A program made the position numbers and the translations under genes. The notes beneath the pieces are model-generated. The model was not told the origin of the DNA. It was given only the letters and a program-made list of their open reading frames with translations, and did no database searches. Below, piece after piece: positions 36,070-44,992 of a stretch of 64,000 nt of DNA (within the stretch, counting starts at the first letter, position 1; each line of letters begins with the position of its first letter). Source of the stretch: Adonisia turfae CCMR0081 (lineage in GTDB: Bacteria; Cyanobacteriota; Cyanobacteriia; Phormidesmidales; Phormidesmidaceae); NCBI RefSeq assembly GCF_011009555.1, contig NZ_QXHD01000004.1, positions 2,428,983 through 2,492,982 of the forward strand. The letters run 5' to 3'.

Positions 36070-38124
36070 TTGGATGGACTCAGGGAATTGATCGTTGATA
36101 ATCCTTTGGTGGCCTTTACTACGTTGTTGTTGGTGAGCCTGACTCTGCCGCCTTTGTTTGAGCGGTTGCGGTTGCCCGGCTTAGTCGGCCTTTTGTTTGC
36201 CGGGGTGGTACTGGGACCCAGTGTTTTAGGACTACTCGACCCAGCGGGCGATATCGAAAAGCTCTTTGCCGATGTGGGCAAGGTTTATCTCATGTTTGTG
36301 GCCGCCTTGGAGATTGACCTGCAGGAATTTAGTCGCAACCGCGATCGCGCCATGAAATTTGGCTTCCTCACCTTTGCCATTCCCCTTATGGGGGGCATTT
36401 TGTTGGGGCGCTGGACGGGGTTTGGCTGGGTGGCGGCAGTGCTCATTGGCTCACTCATGTCCTCTCACACGCTGTTGGCGTATCCCATCGTCATGCGACT
36501 GGGCGTCACCCGCGATGAGTCGGTTACCGTCACGGTCGGTGCGACGATTTTTACCGATATTGCGGCGTTACTAGTGCTGGCGGTGTGTGTCTCTCTACAG
36601 GGAGGTGACTTTTCGCCGTTCTCGTTGACCTTGCAAATGGTGGGGTTGGCAGTTTATGCCGCTGCTGTGCTCTTTGGCCTGAACTGGGCCGGGCGTCTGT
36701 ACTTTCGCCGTACCGGCAGTGAACAGGGCAATCAATTTTTGTTCGTGCTGCTAGCGGTGTTTTTGGCGGCGGTCGGGGCGCAGATGATAAATGTCGACAA
36801 GGTCGTGGGCGCATTTCTCGCGGGCTTAGCGGTAAATGGCGTGGTGGGCGATGGCCCGGTTAAAGAAAAGGTGGAGTTTGTTGGCAGTGTCCTGTTCATT
36901 CCGTTCTTTTTTGTCTGCATGGGATTGCTGCTCAATGTGCCGATTTTTATCGAAGCGTTCACCGATCGCCTTGGGTTGACCGTTGGCATTGTGCTCGTAC
37001 TGTTGTTGACCAAGTTATTGGCAGCGGCAATCGCGGGCCTCTGGTTTCGCTATAGCCCCATGCAAATCTTGACCATGTGGTCACTGTCTTTGCCCCAGGT
37101 GGCTGCCACATTGGCCGCTGCTTTAGTCGGGTTGCAGGTGGGGCTGATCACCGCTCCGGTCTTCAACGCGGTGATTGTGCTGATGTTGGTCACGTCCCTG
37201 GTGGGTTCGACAACAACTAGCCGATTTGCTAGCCAATTGCCCCTCCCCGTCGGACCGTTAGTCACCGATGGCACGGATGACTGGCTCGAACCGGCGGGGA
37301 CACCATCGAAACCGTTTGTTGTGGTCGTCCCGTTGTCAAATCTTTCAACACAGCGTTATTTGATTGAGATGGCCGCCTTCATTGCCCAACATGAAAAAGG
37401 CTATGTGGTGCCGCTGGCGATTGCCCCCGCCCATGCACACATGGATGATCCGCAATTGCTGAACGCTCTAACCTATCACCAGCAAATCCTGCAAACGGCC
37501 CAAGCCATCAGCGATGCCGTCGGCACCGAAGCCCGCCCGCAAATCCGCATCGACGACGATATTGCCGAGGGCATCAGCCGCACCGCCCGTGAGTATGATG
37601 CGCAACTCGTGGTGATGGGCCGCAGTCAGACCGAAGGGTTGCGGGCGCGCCTCTTAGGCAGCTTAATCGACAATGTGCTTTGGGCCTCTCACTGCCCGGT
37701 GGTGGTGACTCGGTTGAAAAAAACTCCGATTGAGCTAAAACGCATCTTGATTCCCGTCAAGATTATGACCCCGCAAACCATCCGCACAATCCGCTTTGGA
37801 CAGGTGTTTGCGGCTACCCATGAGGCCTCCATTACGTTGCTGCACGTCAGCGATCTCATTCGTCCCGCCCAAGACCTTCAACGTTTCAAAGGCCAACTGC
37901 GCGCGGTCATGGCCGAGGGAGACCAGGTCGAGTACGGTATCAAATGTGTCCGCCATGATGATCCGGCTGCCGTCATTTTGGCCGCGGCTCGCCATGTGGA
38001 TCTCGTGATTTTGCGCTCGATGCGTCGCCGCACTGCAGGCGGTCTGGCCGTCAGCGATGTCACCCATCAGGTGATTGATACCCTTACCTGCTCCGTCGTC
38101 CTGTTTGGCGAACCGCATTCCTGA
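36070..38124 (+). CDS. CPA2 cation:proton antiporter with two Usp domains
   Basis: A 684-residue protein. Residues ~10-385 form a multi-span monovalent cation:proton antiporter domain of the CPA2/KefB type, with L-F-A-G-V-V-L-G-P and D-K-V-V-G-A-F-L-A-G-L-A-V-N-G. Residues ~420-555 and ~560-684 are two cytoplasmic universal-stress-protein-like domains; the first has the V-M-G-R-S...L-L-G-S nucleotide-loop pattern. It would exchange Na+ or K+ for H+ across the membrane with regulation from the Usp tail. I chose TTG 36070 because AAAGGAGG ends 7 bp before it; a second in-frame TTG lies at 36037. Confidence 0.88.
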   Translation: MDGLRELIVDNPLVAFTTLLLVSLTLPPLFERLRLPGLVGLLFAGVVLGPSVLGLLDPAGDIEKLFADVGKVYLMFVAALEIDLQEFSRNRDRAMKFGFLTFAIPLMGGILLGRWTGFGWVAAVLIGSLMSSHTLLAYPIVMRLGVTRDESVTVTVGATIFTDIAALLVLAVCVSLQGGDFSPFSLTLQMVGLAVYAAAVLFGLNWAGRLYFRRTGSEQGNQFLFVLLAVFLAAVGAQMINVDKVVGAFLAGLAVNGVVGDGPVKEKVEFVGSVLFIPFFFVCMGLLLNVPIFIEAFTDRLGLTVGIVLVLLLTKLLAAAIAGLWFRYSPMQILTMWSLSLPQVAATLAAALVGLQVGLITAPVFNAVIVLMLVTSLVGSTTTSRFASQLPLPVGPLVTDGTDDWLEPAGTPSKPFVVVVPLSNLSTQRYLIEMAAFIAQHEKGYVVPLAIAPAHAHMDDPQLLNALTYHQQILQTAQAISDAVGTEARPQIRIDDDIAEGISRTAREYDAQLVVMGRSQTEGLRARLLGSLIDNVLWASHCPVVVTRLKKTPIELKRILIPVKIMTPQTIRTIRFGQVFAATHEASITLLHVSDLIRPAQDLQRFKGQLRAVMAEGDQVEYGIKCVRHDDPAAVILAAARHVDLVILRSMRRRTAGGLAVSDVTHQVIDTLTCSVVLFGEPHS

Positions 38125-38228
38125 AAGTTCGCAGATCCCTATGGTGCACCGGAAGCGTCGTGATTTATGGAACACCGATTTAGATGCAAAACTATAGATA
38201 TAAATTTCCCTAGGGGAGACTAGACCAT

Positions 38229-38678
38229 ATGCAAATTTGGGTAGATGCCGATGCATGTCCAAATGCCATTAAAGAAATTTTATATAGAGCCGCCAAACGC
38301 TTAGGGATTCGTCTGACCCTGGTGGCAAATGCACCCATGCAAATTCCAGCATCTCCCCATATTGATTCAGTTCTAGTCCGATCAGGTGCTGATATGGCAG
38401 ACAACCACATCACACAGCACATGGCACCCGGTGACTTAGTGATTACGGCAGATATCCCTTTAGCCGCAAACGTGATTGAGAATGGAGGTATTGCCCTCAA
38501 CCCTAGGGGTGAATTTTATGATGCGGGCAATATCCGAGAGCGGCTATCGATGCGGAATTTTATGGAGACTCTGCGCAATAGCGGCGTGGAAACCGGGGGA
38601 CCTCCACCGTTAAATCATCGAGACCGTGAAGCATTTGCTAACCAACTTGATCGATTTTTAACGAAATACATCCATTAA
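38229..38678 (+). CDS. YaiI/YqxD family protein (DUF188)
   Basis: A 149-residue protein with the family hallmarks: N-terminal I-W-V-D-A-D-A-C-P, then [26 protein letters not shown] and a final N-Q-L-D-R-F-L. The family resembles small PIN/NYN-like nuclease folds with acidic clusters, but its function is not established. A GGGGAGA-type ribosome-binding site precedes the ATG. It is about 100 bp after the antiporter gene and may be read from the same promoter. Confidence 0.9.
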   Translation: MQIWVDADACPNAIKEILYRAAKRLGIRLTLVANAPMQIPASPHIDSVLVRSGADMADNHITQHMAPGDLVITADIPLAANVIENGGIALNPRGEFYDAGNIRERLSMRNFMETLRNSGVETGGPPPLNHRDREAFANQLDRFLTKYIH

Positions 38679-38874
38679 CCCCTCATACCAAATCCAAATT
38701 TATTAAACTCGATTAAAAATAGACCATCCTGTAGGGGCACTCCCTTGTGGATGCCCTTCGATACCGGGTGCTATCAGTCAGGATTTCGTATTAGTATTGC
38801 GAAACTCAAAACAGTACTTGTGTTCTACTTTGGGTTATGCTAAAACAAGGCCAGTTGTTTCAGGCTAACTTGCT

Positions 38875-39153
38875 ATGAACAAAGGTGAATTGATTGACGC
38901 GATCTCAACATCTACAGACCTACCTAAAAGTGTTATTGATACCGTTGTTTCCGCTACTGTTGACACGGTTGTCGATACTGTCGCCAATGGTGAGAAAGTA
39001 ACGTTGGTCGGCTTTGGCAGTTTTGAGCCCCGGGACCGCAAAGCACGCGATGGACGTAACCCCAAAACAGGTGAAGTTATCAAGATTCCAGCAACGACTA
39101 TTCCCGCATTTTCCGCAGGGAAGGCCTTTAAGGAGCGGGTAAAAAATCCATAG
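38875..39153 (+). CDS. HU-family DNA-binding protein
   Basis: A 92-residue HU/IHF protein: M-N-K-G-E-L-I-D-A-I start, V-T-L-V-G-F-G-S-F-E saddle strands, R-D-G-R-N-P-K-T-G arm and F-S-A-G-K-A-F-K-E-R-V end. Such dimers bend and compact DNA. It ends just before a strong terminator. The adjacent Ro60 gene is convergent. HU is usually chromosomal, but additional copies on large plasmids are known. Confidence 0.95.
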   Translation: MNKGELIDAISTSTDLPKSVIDTVVSATVDTVVDTVANGEKVTLVGFGSFEPRDRKARDGRNPKTGEVIKIPATTIPAFSAGKAFKERVKNP

Positions 39154-39189
39154 TCCCACCTTGACGTTTCTTTCAAATCAACATTGAGA

Positions 39190-39232
39190 CCAAAAGATAG
39201 GTGCGTCAGTGGTGCACCTATCTTTTGGTTTT
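39190..39232 (+). terminator. Terminator of the HU gene
   Basis: CCAAAAGATAGGTGC (39190-39204) and its complement (39214-39228) form a perfect 15-bp stem, followed by TTTT. The 3' end of the convergent Ro60 gene starts 3 bp later, so the stem may serve both strands. Confidence 0.88.
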
Positions 39233-39234
39233 AT

Positions 39235-40839
39235 TTACGTCCCTGCTGCAATCATTTGGATCGCTTTGGGCATGGCTGGGTCAAATCCACTAAAGTCCCA
39301 GGAGTCAGGATCCTGGGGATCCACTAGACTCACCTTGTAAGGAGCCAGTGTCACATAGATCGCCTTTGCCTGAGGATTTACCCGACGGCGATAGTCCGCC
39401 AGACGCTGACTAGGATGGGCCTTACCTGCCCAACTTTCACAGTCAGTCCAAAAGCAAAACACATCAACGTGAACCCGATGACGAATAGCCCAGTCGTAGG
39501 CTACAGCCGCATCCGTACCCCCAAAGTTTTGGTTAGACGCTTTCGCCAGGGCTGAACTAAAACTATCGCGAGCCGTAATTTTTAGATCGCAAAACTCCGT
39601 CGAAAAACCACGAATAATATAGTTTTGCTCAGCTTTAGCCGTAGCCAGTGCCAACGTAGTGGCAATCTCACAACAGGTTAAACCACCGGAACTAACCGTG
39701 TAATAGGACATGGAACCAGACACATCCACCGCATGCAGGAATGTCTTACCTGTCGGCTGAACAACATCAAAGGAACGCTCCAGGGCGGTTTCTAAAATGT
39801 CTAACACACGGGGAATAGGCTGCCATGTTTTCTGACTGCGGCCCAGCTTGCCACCAGACTGATAGGTCTTGAGCGCCTTGAGAATATCAATGGGGTGGAT
39901 CCGGGCTTTGCGCAGATTCTTTTTACTCTGCAGTCGTTCTGCTAGATATCTCAAGTTCTTGCTTCTATTGAAGGTCAAGACACCTAAATGGGTGAGCGAC
40001 CCTAAATTACGTAGGAGCGCCCCCATGGGCATATCCTTGAACAAGAGCTGCCAGGCCTCGCGATCCATGTTCCCCACAGGGGCAATCATTTCATGGGTCA
40101 ACCGCCCTTGACGAATGGCTTCCAGGGTTAAGGATGGGTCACGCTTAACTCGCTCGTACCACCAAATTTGAGCCATCGCTTCACTAGGAGGTGCTTCTGG
40201 TAGGCTAGTCCATCCCTGGGTAGCCCACTGGTAAAGGGCCTGATGATCGGGTGTCTCAGGTTTTACGTGGAACAGACGCAACGCATCTCGGTGGGTGTAA
40301 CCATGACGCTGCTGATACTTCAATAACTGATAGGCCAAGGCCCTGGCATCAGGATTAGCCAACCAGGTTTTGCCACAGGCACGGATCAGCTTACCAAAGC
40401 CCCGTAGGCTGCGGGTGTAGTTAAGCCATTCATAGAAATGGCTGCCGGTTCGCACGACCTGCAAAAAGATCTCCTGAAATGCCCCCTTGGCAGCTGGGGT
40501 TTCTCCTATGGACAACAACACTAGGGCAAACAGAGGCGCACTATTATTAATGGCATGGCCATCGCTGGCATAGAGAATCTCTTGTGCCGTGCGGGCCGAA
40601 TCGATAACCACAGCTTGGGTGACGACATTGACAAACTCCTCAGTCAGCTCATGCTTATTGGCATAAAAGCTACCTTGGGCGGTGCCCAATAACAAACAAC
40701 GACGTAGCTGTTGCCACAGGTCAATTTTGAACTGATATCCACCGGAACGACCCTGGATCATATCCGCCTGTCGACCAGGAATTGGCTGAGTTTGAGGTGT
40801 TCGATTTGCTTTAGTAAAAAAGGTGTAGTTTGCTTTCAC
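39235..40839 (-). CDS. rsr: Ro60 orthologue (Rsr), TROVE plus vWA domains
   Basis: A 534-residue Ro60 autoantigen homologue. Residues ~25-345 form the TROVE HEAT-like ring (G-G-Y-Q-F-K-I-D-L-W-Q-Q-L-R-R-C-L-L-L-G-T near the start). Residues ~365-530 are a von Willebrand A domain with a complete metal site: D372-x-S374-x-S376 (VDVSGSM) and T442 in F-G-G-T-D. Ro60 proteins bind Y RNAs and misfolded RNAs; in Deinococcus the Y RNA tethers Rsr to polynucleotide phosphorylase for structured-RNA decay. The GTG start at 40839 has GGAGGG about 9 bp before it. A tRNA-like RNA gene lies 75 bp upstream on the same strand, as expected for a Y RNA partner. Confidence 0.93.
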   Translation of the reverse strand: MKANYTFFTKANRTPQTQPIPGRQADMIQGRSGGYQFKIDLWQQLRRCLLLGTAQGSFYANKHELTEEFVNVVTQAVVIDSARTAQEILYASDGHAINNSAPLFALVLLSIGETPAAKGAFQEIFLQVVRTGSHFYEWLNYTRSLRGFGKLIRACGKTWLANPDARALAYQLLKYQQRHGYTHRDALRLFHVKPETPDHQALYQWATQGWTSLPEAPPSEAMAQIWWYERVKRDPSLTLEAIRQGRLTHEMIAPVGNMDREAWQLLFKDMPMGALLRNLGSLTHLGVLTFNRSKNLRYLAERLQSKKNLRKARIHPIDILKALKTYQSGGKLGRSQKTWQPIPRVLDILETALERSFDVVQPTGKTFLHAVDVSGSMSYYTVSSGGLTCCEIATTLALATAKAEQNYIIRGFSTEFCDLKITARDSFSSALAKASNQNFGGTDAAVAYDWAIRHRVHVDVFCFWTDCESWAGKAHPSQRLADYRRRVNPQAKAIYVTLAPYKVSLVDPQDPDSWDFSGFDPAMPKAIQMIAAGT

Positions 40840-40914
40840 TTATCGGCCCTCCTGGACAATCATCAAAATTAGACAAGGGAGTAGAGCAGGAGTTGCACCC
40901 GCATCTGAATTCAA

Positions 40915-41055
40915 TGTGACAGGGGGGATTCGAACCCCCGACCTCCCGCTTAGAAGGCGATAACCCTAATTCGTCGACCCTTGCGGATAAGGCCCCTTAC
41001 GAATAAGGGGGTTGAAAAAGGAATTTAGGCGCTCTATCCTCTGAGCTACTGTCAC
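40915..41055 (-). ncRNA. yrlA: YrlA-type Y RNA: tRNA mimic with 68-nt insertion
   Basis: Read on the minus strand from 41055, the sequence folds as a tRNA: acceptor GTGACAG/CTGTCAC (7 perfect bp), T8-A9, D-arm GCTC-AGAGGATA-GAGC, a CTTCTAA 7-nt loop before GCGGG, and T-arm GGGGG-TTCGAAT-CCCCC, then discriminator A with no encoded CCA. About 68 nt are inserted in the 5' half of the anticodon stem. The insertion has a basal helix CCTAA/TTAGG extended by TTC/GAA past a bulged A, a perfect CCCCTTA-TTCG-TAAGGGG hairpin and a second small hairpin. Bacterial Y RNAs encoded beside rsr are known to contain tRNA-like domains, and this one lies 75 bp upstream of rsr. A tRNA-Arg(UCU) carrying a very short intron is the alternative. 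Confidence 0.8.
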
Positions 41056-41217
41056 TTGGTGTCCATGGGCTAGGTTGGAACCCGTTTGCCCCTCGACATG
41101 TTTAGAATAGGCAAGCGATTTACCCCTAAGCGAATGCTGGTTCAAGCAGCTCAAAGGCTTAATTAATAGGCGTTTTACAATTGAGGGGTGCTGGTCAGTT
41201 AGGGGGGGACCTCAACT

Positions 41218-44004
41218 TTGCCCAAAATCAGTTATGGTCCGGTGGCCAAACAGCGCACATTAACACTGCTCATGGCCCTGGTGGACTATGGCAATGATGA
41301 ACTGGAGGTGGATGACGTGGCGCTGGAGCGGCTGCGATCGCAACTCAATCTTCACTGGACCACCGATCGACAGCTGATCGTTCGCACCAAAATCCGTAAT
41401 CTTGAAACCCTCACCCATCTATCAGATAGCAATCAGGCCCTAACAAAAGCTCAAATTAAAACCGCCCTTCACCATCTGGAAAACCATCTAGAGCTGTTAG
41501 AGGATAATCGCACCAGCCGTCGGGGGTCAGAGGTGTGGCACTTTACGTTAACGTTGTGGCACCACCGTCGAGATCGCACCGCCCTACTCAACACCTTTGA
41601 TCACACCTGGGAACAGCGTCGCTCTGTTCCCTCAGAAGGCCAAGCTGAAAAACCAGCAGAACACGACATCTGGCAGCAATATTGTCAGCAAGCCCTGGCG
41701 GCTACCGTTCAAACAGGACTGACCTCTAATCTGCTTAAGCCTACTGACACCGGAGTTGACCCAACCAAGCTACACATCCCGCTGGCTTTAGTGGATCACA
41801 CCTTAGAACAATCTACAAAGCAACCATCAGATATTGAAACCATCAACACAGCTGAATTGCTGACTTATCTTCAAAACAGCACGATTCAAACTCTGGCCAT
41901 TGTGGGAGAACCGGGGTCAGGTAAAACCACACTCTTACAACAGCTGGCACAGCAGATTCTACAGCAAACCTCTGATTTAGCCATTTTGATTCCCCTGGCT
42001 CGTTTAGGAACCACACTGATTGAAGACTATGTCTTAAAAGACTGGCTTAAACTTGCCCTAAACCAGCGAGCAGTGACCCCTGAGCAACAAAACGCCCTAG
42101 CTGAACACATTGAACAGGGCCATGGTTGGCTGCTGCTGGATGCTGTAGATGAAATGGACCAACGTGGCAGTTTAGCCATTACTCAACTCGCCAATCAACT
42201 ACAGGGTTGGCTGAGTAATGGGCGTATTATCGTCACTTGTCGCCTCAACCTTTGGGATGCAGGCAAAAATACCTTGGGTCATTGGCCCACTTACCGACTG
42301 CTGGGTTATGAAAAGTATCGGCAGCAAATCCAACACTTTATTCGTCAGTGGTTTTCCCACCAGCCTGAACAAGGAAAAGCCCTGTGTCAAAAACTCTCAC
42401 TTCCAGAAAACAAGCGTCTTCGCCACAATCTCCGTAATCCCCTACGTCTGGCCTTACTTTGCCGGTTAGGAAATAGCGGACACCTTCCCAACACACAACA
42501 CCAGCTCTACCAGCAGTTTGTTACGGCTCTTTATGACTGGCAGCAGGACACCTCACCCACGACGCTGCTAGAACAGCATCAAATCAATACGGTGCTATCA
42601 AAACTCGCCGTTGTCACCCTCAAAGCCTCGACCACCCAGCTGAATCTCCCGCTGGTCACTCAACACCTGCAAGCCGAAGAACTCCCCTGGTTTGAACGGG
42701 CAATGCAACTAGGTTGGCTAATGCCCCTGGCAACGTCCACAGGTGAAAAAGTCTACGGCTTTCTGCATGGTACATTTCGTGATTATTTTGCAGCCCAGGC
42801 TATCGAAGAGTGGCAATATTTTACGACCCCAAAGGACGCTCAATTACCCATGGTGTTACCAAACTGGCAACCCGTGATTCTGCTCTGGTTAGGTCGTAGT
42901 GATATCGAAAACGCTGACAAGACGGCGCTAATTAATGCCTTACTTGACTTCCAAGATAACTGTGGTGGATTCTTTGAGCATCGCACCTGGCTACTTGCCG
43001 GTAGAGCCTTGGGAGAATATTCTGAGTTTCCCAAAGCCCATGGCATCATTCAACAACTGATAACATGGCGTTTTAACTTAACACGCAAGATATCACCCAT
43101 CTTGATCGAAGCGGCTAAAGCGGCCTTAGCTGAGTCTGATCTGAGTCAGGTGACCCAGGTGCTTACCCAGTTCGCGCAAGACCCCAACCAGGATTTCTTT
43201 GATCGATGGATGGCCGCCTACAGCCTAGGGCGCAGCTACGATCCACAGAGTCAGGTCGCCGTCGAAACCCTTGAAGCGTTATTACCTACCGCACGTAGTG
43301 ACTATCTCAAAATGGATATGGCCCGTCATTTGGGCACGCTATCCCCAGGCCATGGTTTAGCCATTGAAACACTAGAAGAGATTATTCATAGGAGTCAACA
43401 ACCTATTGCAAAACGAAAAGCGGCTCTACGATTGGCAAAGGTTGCTCCCCATCATCCCTTACCTGTAGCAACTTTAGAAGACTTACTAGCCCATAATCCT
43501 CAAGATAAACCGACATTAGACGCGCTGGTCAACCTTAACCCCAACCATCCCGTCCCCATAAACAGAGAGTCATCCTCCCAATCTCCTAGACGCTTACAAC
43601 ACCGAAGCGGCAAGAAACAGCAGTACCAGCCTGATATTGCTAAACAAATTGACAGTCTGGTGACTCGGATAGAAAAGGGCGATCGCAATCGCCTCCGACT
43701 AGCCCAAAAGCTGAGCCAGCTGCAAGCTGGACATCCTATTGCCATAAATACACTATGGCAATATCTGATCACTAGCGAGAATAAAACGCAACGTAAACAA
43801 GCTGGCAACGCATTACAACGTGCGGCTACTGATGATCAGTTACCCCAACTCGTCTCAAAACTACGCCTCATATACGAACAAGCCACCATAGCCGAAAACA
43901 AAGATCAACAATTAGCCTTCTTCAAATTACTCTGGACTTGGTCAGATACCTTAGGTTATCTAGACTTTCTTGCAGCTTGGCAGAGCACTGAAACTGAGTT
44001 GTGA
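41218..44004 (+). CDS. NACHT-like STAND NTPase with helical repeats
   Basis: A 928-residue protein. Residues 1-200 form a helical N-terminal domain of unknown type. The NTPase follows: Walker A G-E-P-G-S-G-K-T at 230-237, Walker B L-L-L-D-A-V-D-E at 305-312, and a sensor-like I-V-T-C-R. A winged-helix region and HEAT-like alpha repeats (~600-810) follow, including A-A-Y-S-L-G-R and K-A-A-L-R-L-A-K. The layout resembles bacterial NLR-like proteins, several of which are anti-phage sensors; no defence role is shown here. The TTG start follows a GGGGGG stretch. It is divergent from the Y RNA/rsr pair with a ~160-bp shared promoter region and ends next to the left 36-bp partition-type repeat. Confidence 0.82.
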   Translation: MPKISYGPVAKQRTLTLLMALVDYGNDELEVDDVALERLRSQLNLHWTTDRQLIVRTKIRNLETLTHLSDSNQALTKAQIKTALHHLENHLELLEDNRTSRRGSEVWHFTLTLWHHRRDRTALLNTFDHTWEQRRSVPSEGQAEKPAEHDIWQQYCQQALAATVQTGLTSNLLKPTDTGVDPTKLHIPLALVDHTLEQSTKQPSDIETINTAELLTYLQNSTIQTLAIVGEPGSGKTTLLQQLAQQILQQTSDLAILIPLARLGTTLIEDYVLKDWLKLALNQRAVTPEQQNALAEHIEQGHGWLLLDAVDEMDQRGSLAITQLANQLQGWLSNGRIIVTCRLNLWDAGKNTLGHWPTYRLLGYEKYRQQIQHFIRQWFSHQPEQGKALCQKLSLPENKRLRHNLRNPLRLALLCRLGNSGHLPNTQHQLYQQFVTALYDWQQDTSPTTLLEQHQINTVLSKLAVVTLKASTTQLNLPLVTQHLQAEELPWFERAMQLGWLMPLATSTGEKVYGFLHGTFRDYFAAQAIEEWQYFTTPKDAQLPMVLPNWQPVILLWLGRSDIENADKTALINALLDFQDNCGGFFEHRTWLLAGRALGEYSEFPKAHGIIQQLITWRFNLTRKISPILIEAAKAALAESDLSQVTQVLTQFAQDPNQDFFDRWMAAYSLGRSYDPQSQVAVETLEALLPTARSDYLKMDMARHLGTLSPGHGLAIETLEEIIHRSQQPIAKRKAALRLAKVAPHHPLPVATLEDLLAHNPQDKPTLDALVNLNPNHPVPINRESSSQSPRRLQHRSGKKQQYQPDIAKQIDSLVTRIEKGDRNRLRLAQKLSQLQAGHPIAINTLWQYLITSENKTQRKQAGNALQRAATDDQLPQLVSKLRLIYEQATIAENKDQQLAFFKLLWTWSDTLGYLDFLAAWQSTETEL

Positions 44005-44036
44005 ACTAGTGCATTCAGGTGCAGACGTCTGCACCT
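44001..44036. repeat. Left 36-bp partition-type repeat with 20-bp palindrome
   Basis: AGGTGCAGACGTCTGCACCT (44017-44036) is a perfect 20-bp palindrome preceded by GTGAACTAGTGCATTC. The whole 36 bp recurs at 45898-45933 with only a few changes and the same orientation. The two copies bracket the parA operon, so a centromere (parS) or operator role is likely. Confidence 0.7.
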
Positions 44037-44065
44037 TCGGATACTATTAACCAGGATTTCGTAGA

Positions 44066-44992
44066 CTATGACAAAATACGTTCAATCGCATCCCTCAGGG
44101 CACTTAATCGTTGCAGTTGTAGATCGCTAAGAACTAACGCATCCAACTCTTCAACAGCATGGTTCAGGTTATCTAGCATGCGATCAGCTTTGGTAATTTG
44201 GCTAACTGTCTTCTTGCCATTGTTAGCTTTACGTTGTTTTTCGTGGGTACTGATCGCTTTTCTTAGTTGAGAAAATGACACCTCATGCACTTCAATGATG
44301 TCTTCTTCAAGGGGCAACTTACCCGCAAGCAACCCCGTTAACGCAACAGGTTCGGGCAAGCGGTAAACCTGTTCTAGCTTGGATACGCCCAGTTCCAGAA
44401 CACCAGCAATACTATCGGCATAGGAATCTAAAAAGGACTCAACAATATCTTTATTGACCTGTTTCCCTAAGGATTTAAGATGTTGTTCCAGTTCAGTAGA
44501 TAATGCCTTGCCATCACGAATGGACTCGGCAATTTGCAAGAACTCTTTTAAGCCACGAGTCACCCGCCGATAGGCCCACACCTGGCGTGTGGTAATAGGC
44601 GTGCCATTGGGTCGACGCACTTCACCACCTTTAATAAAAGCAGTGAGATTATCATAATCTTTCTCCTTATAGAGATGCTTCTCTTCAATTACATCTAAGC
44701 GACTACCAATGGCATAGGCATATATGGTGCTTTGGGCCTGGGCTGTTTGGAGAGCCTGATCAATCTGACCTTGATAGGTTTCAATTTCATGCAACAGCGT
44801 ATTCAAGGGCTGAGCATTATTGGCCTGACAAATATCGAGTGCCCGTAACCAATTTTCACGATCGGCCAGGTCCACACGTTCTAAGTTGACAACTTCATCT
44901 GTCGTCTTACGTTTGGGGACAACCGCTAATTTGCGAGGTACGGGGGCTTTCTCAGCAACAGTCGCTACCCTGGAAAAACTTTTTTTAGCCAA
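44066..44992 (-). CDS. ParA-partner protein (putative centromere-binding)
   Basis: A 308-residue, mainly helical protein that overlaps the end of parA by 8 bp (ATG inside the parA tail), so translation is coupled. It has a basic N-terminus (M-A-K-K-S-F-S-R, then K-R-K-T-T-D), a central region with I-T-T-R-Q-V-W-A-Y-R-R-V that could be a DNA-binding helix, and a C-terminal helical region. I cannot see canonical ParB motifs (GERRxRA). By position it should be the DNA-binding partner of ParA and would recognise the flanking 20-bp palindromes; this is inference. Confidence 0.7.
   Translation of the reverse strand: MAKKSFSRVATVAEKAPVPRKLAVVPKRKTTDEVVNLERVDLADRENWLRALDICQANNAQPLNTLLHEIETYQGQIDQALQTAQAQSTIYAYAIGSRLDVIEEKHLYKEKDYDNLTAFIKGGEVRRPNGTPITTRQVWAYRRVTRGLKEFLQIAESIRDGKALSTELEQHLKSLGKQVNKDIVESFLDSYADSIAGVLELGVSKLEQVYRLPEPVALTGLLAGKLPLEEDIIEVHEVSFSQLRKAISTHEKQRKANNGKKTVSQITKADRMLDNLNHAVEELDALVLSDLQLQRLSALRDAIERILS

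Noticed and set aside
40915-41055. tRNA-Arg(UCU) with a group I intron
   Set aside because: The insertion is only ~68 nt, far below group I size and without its core helices, and the location next to rsr fits a Y RNA better. An unusual short-intron tRNA is not fully excluded.
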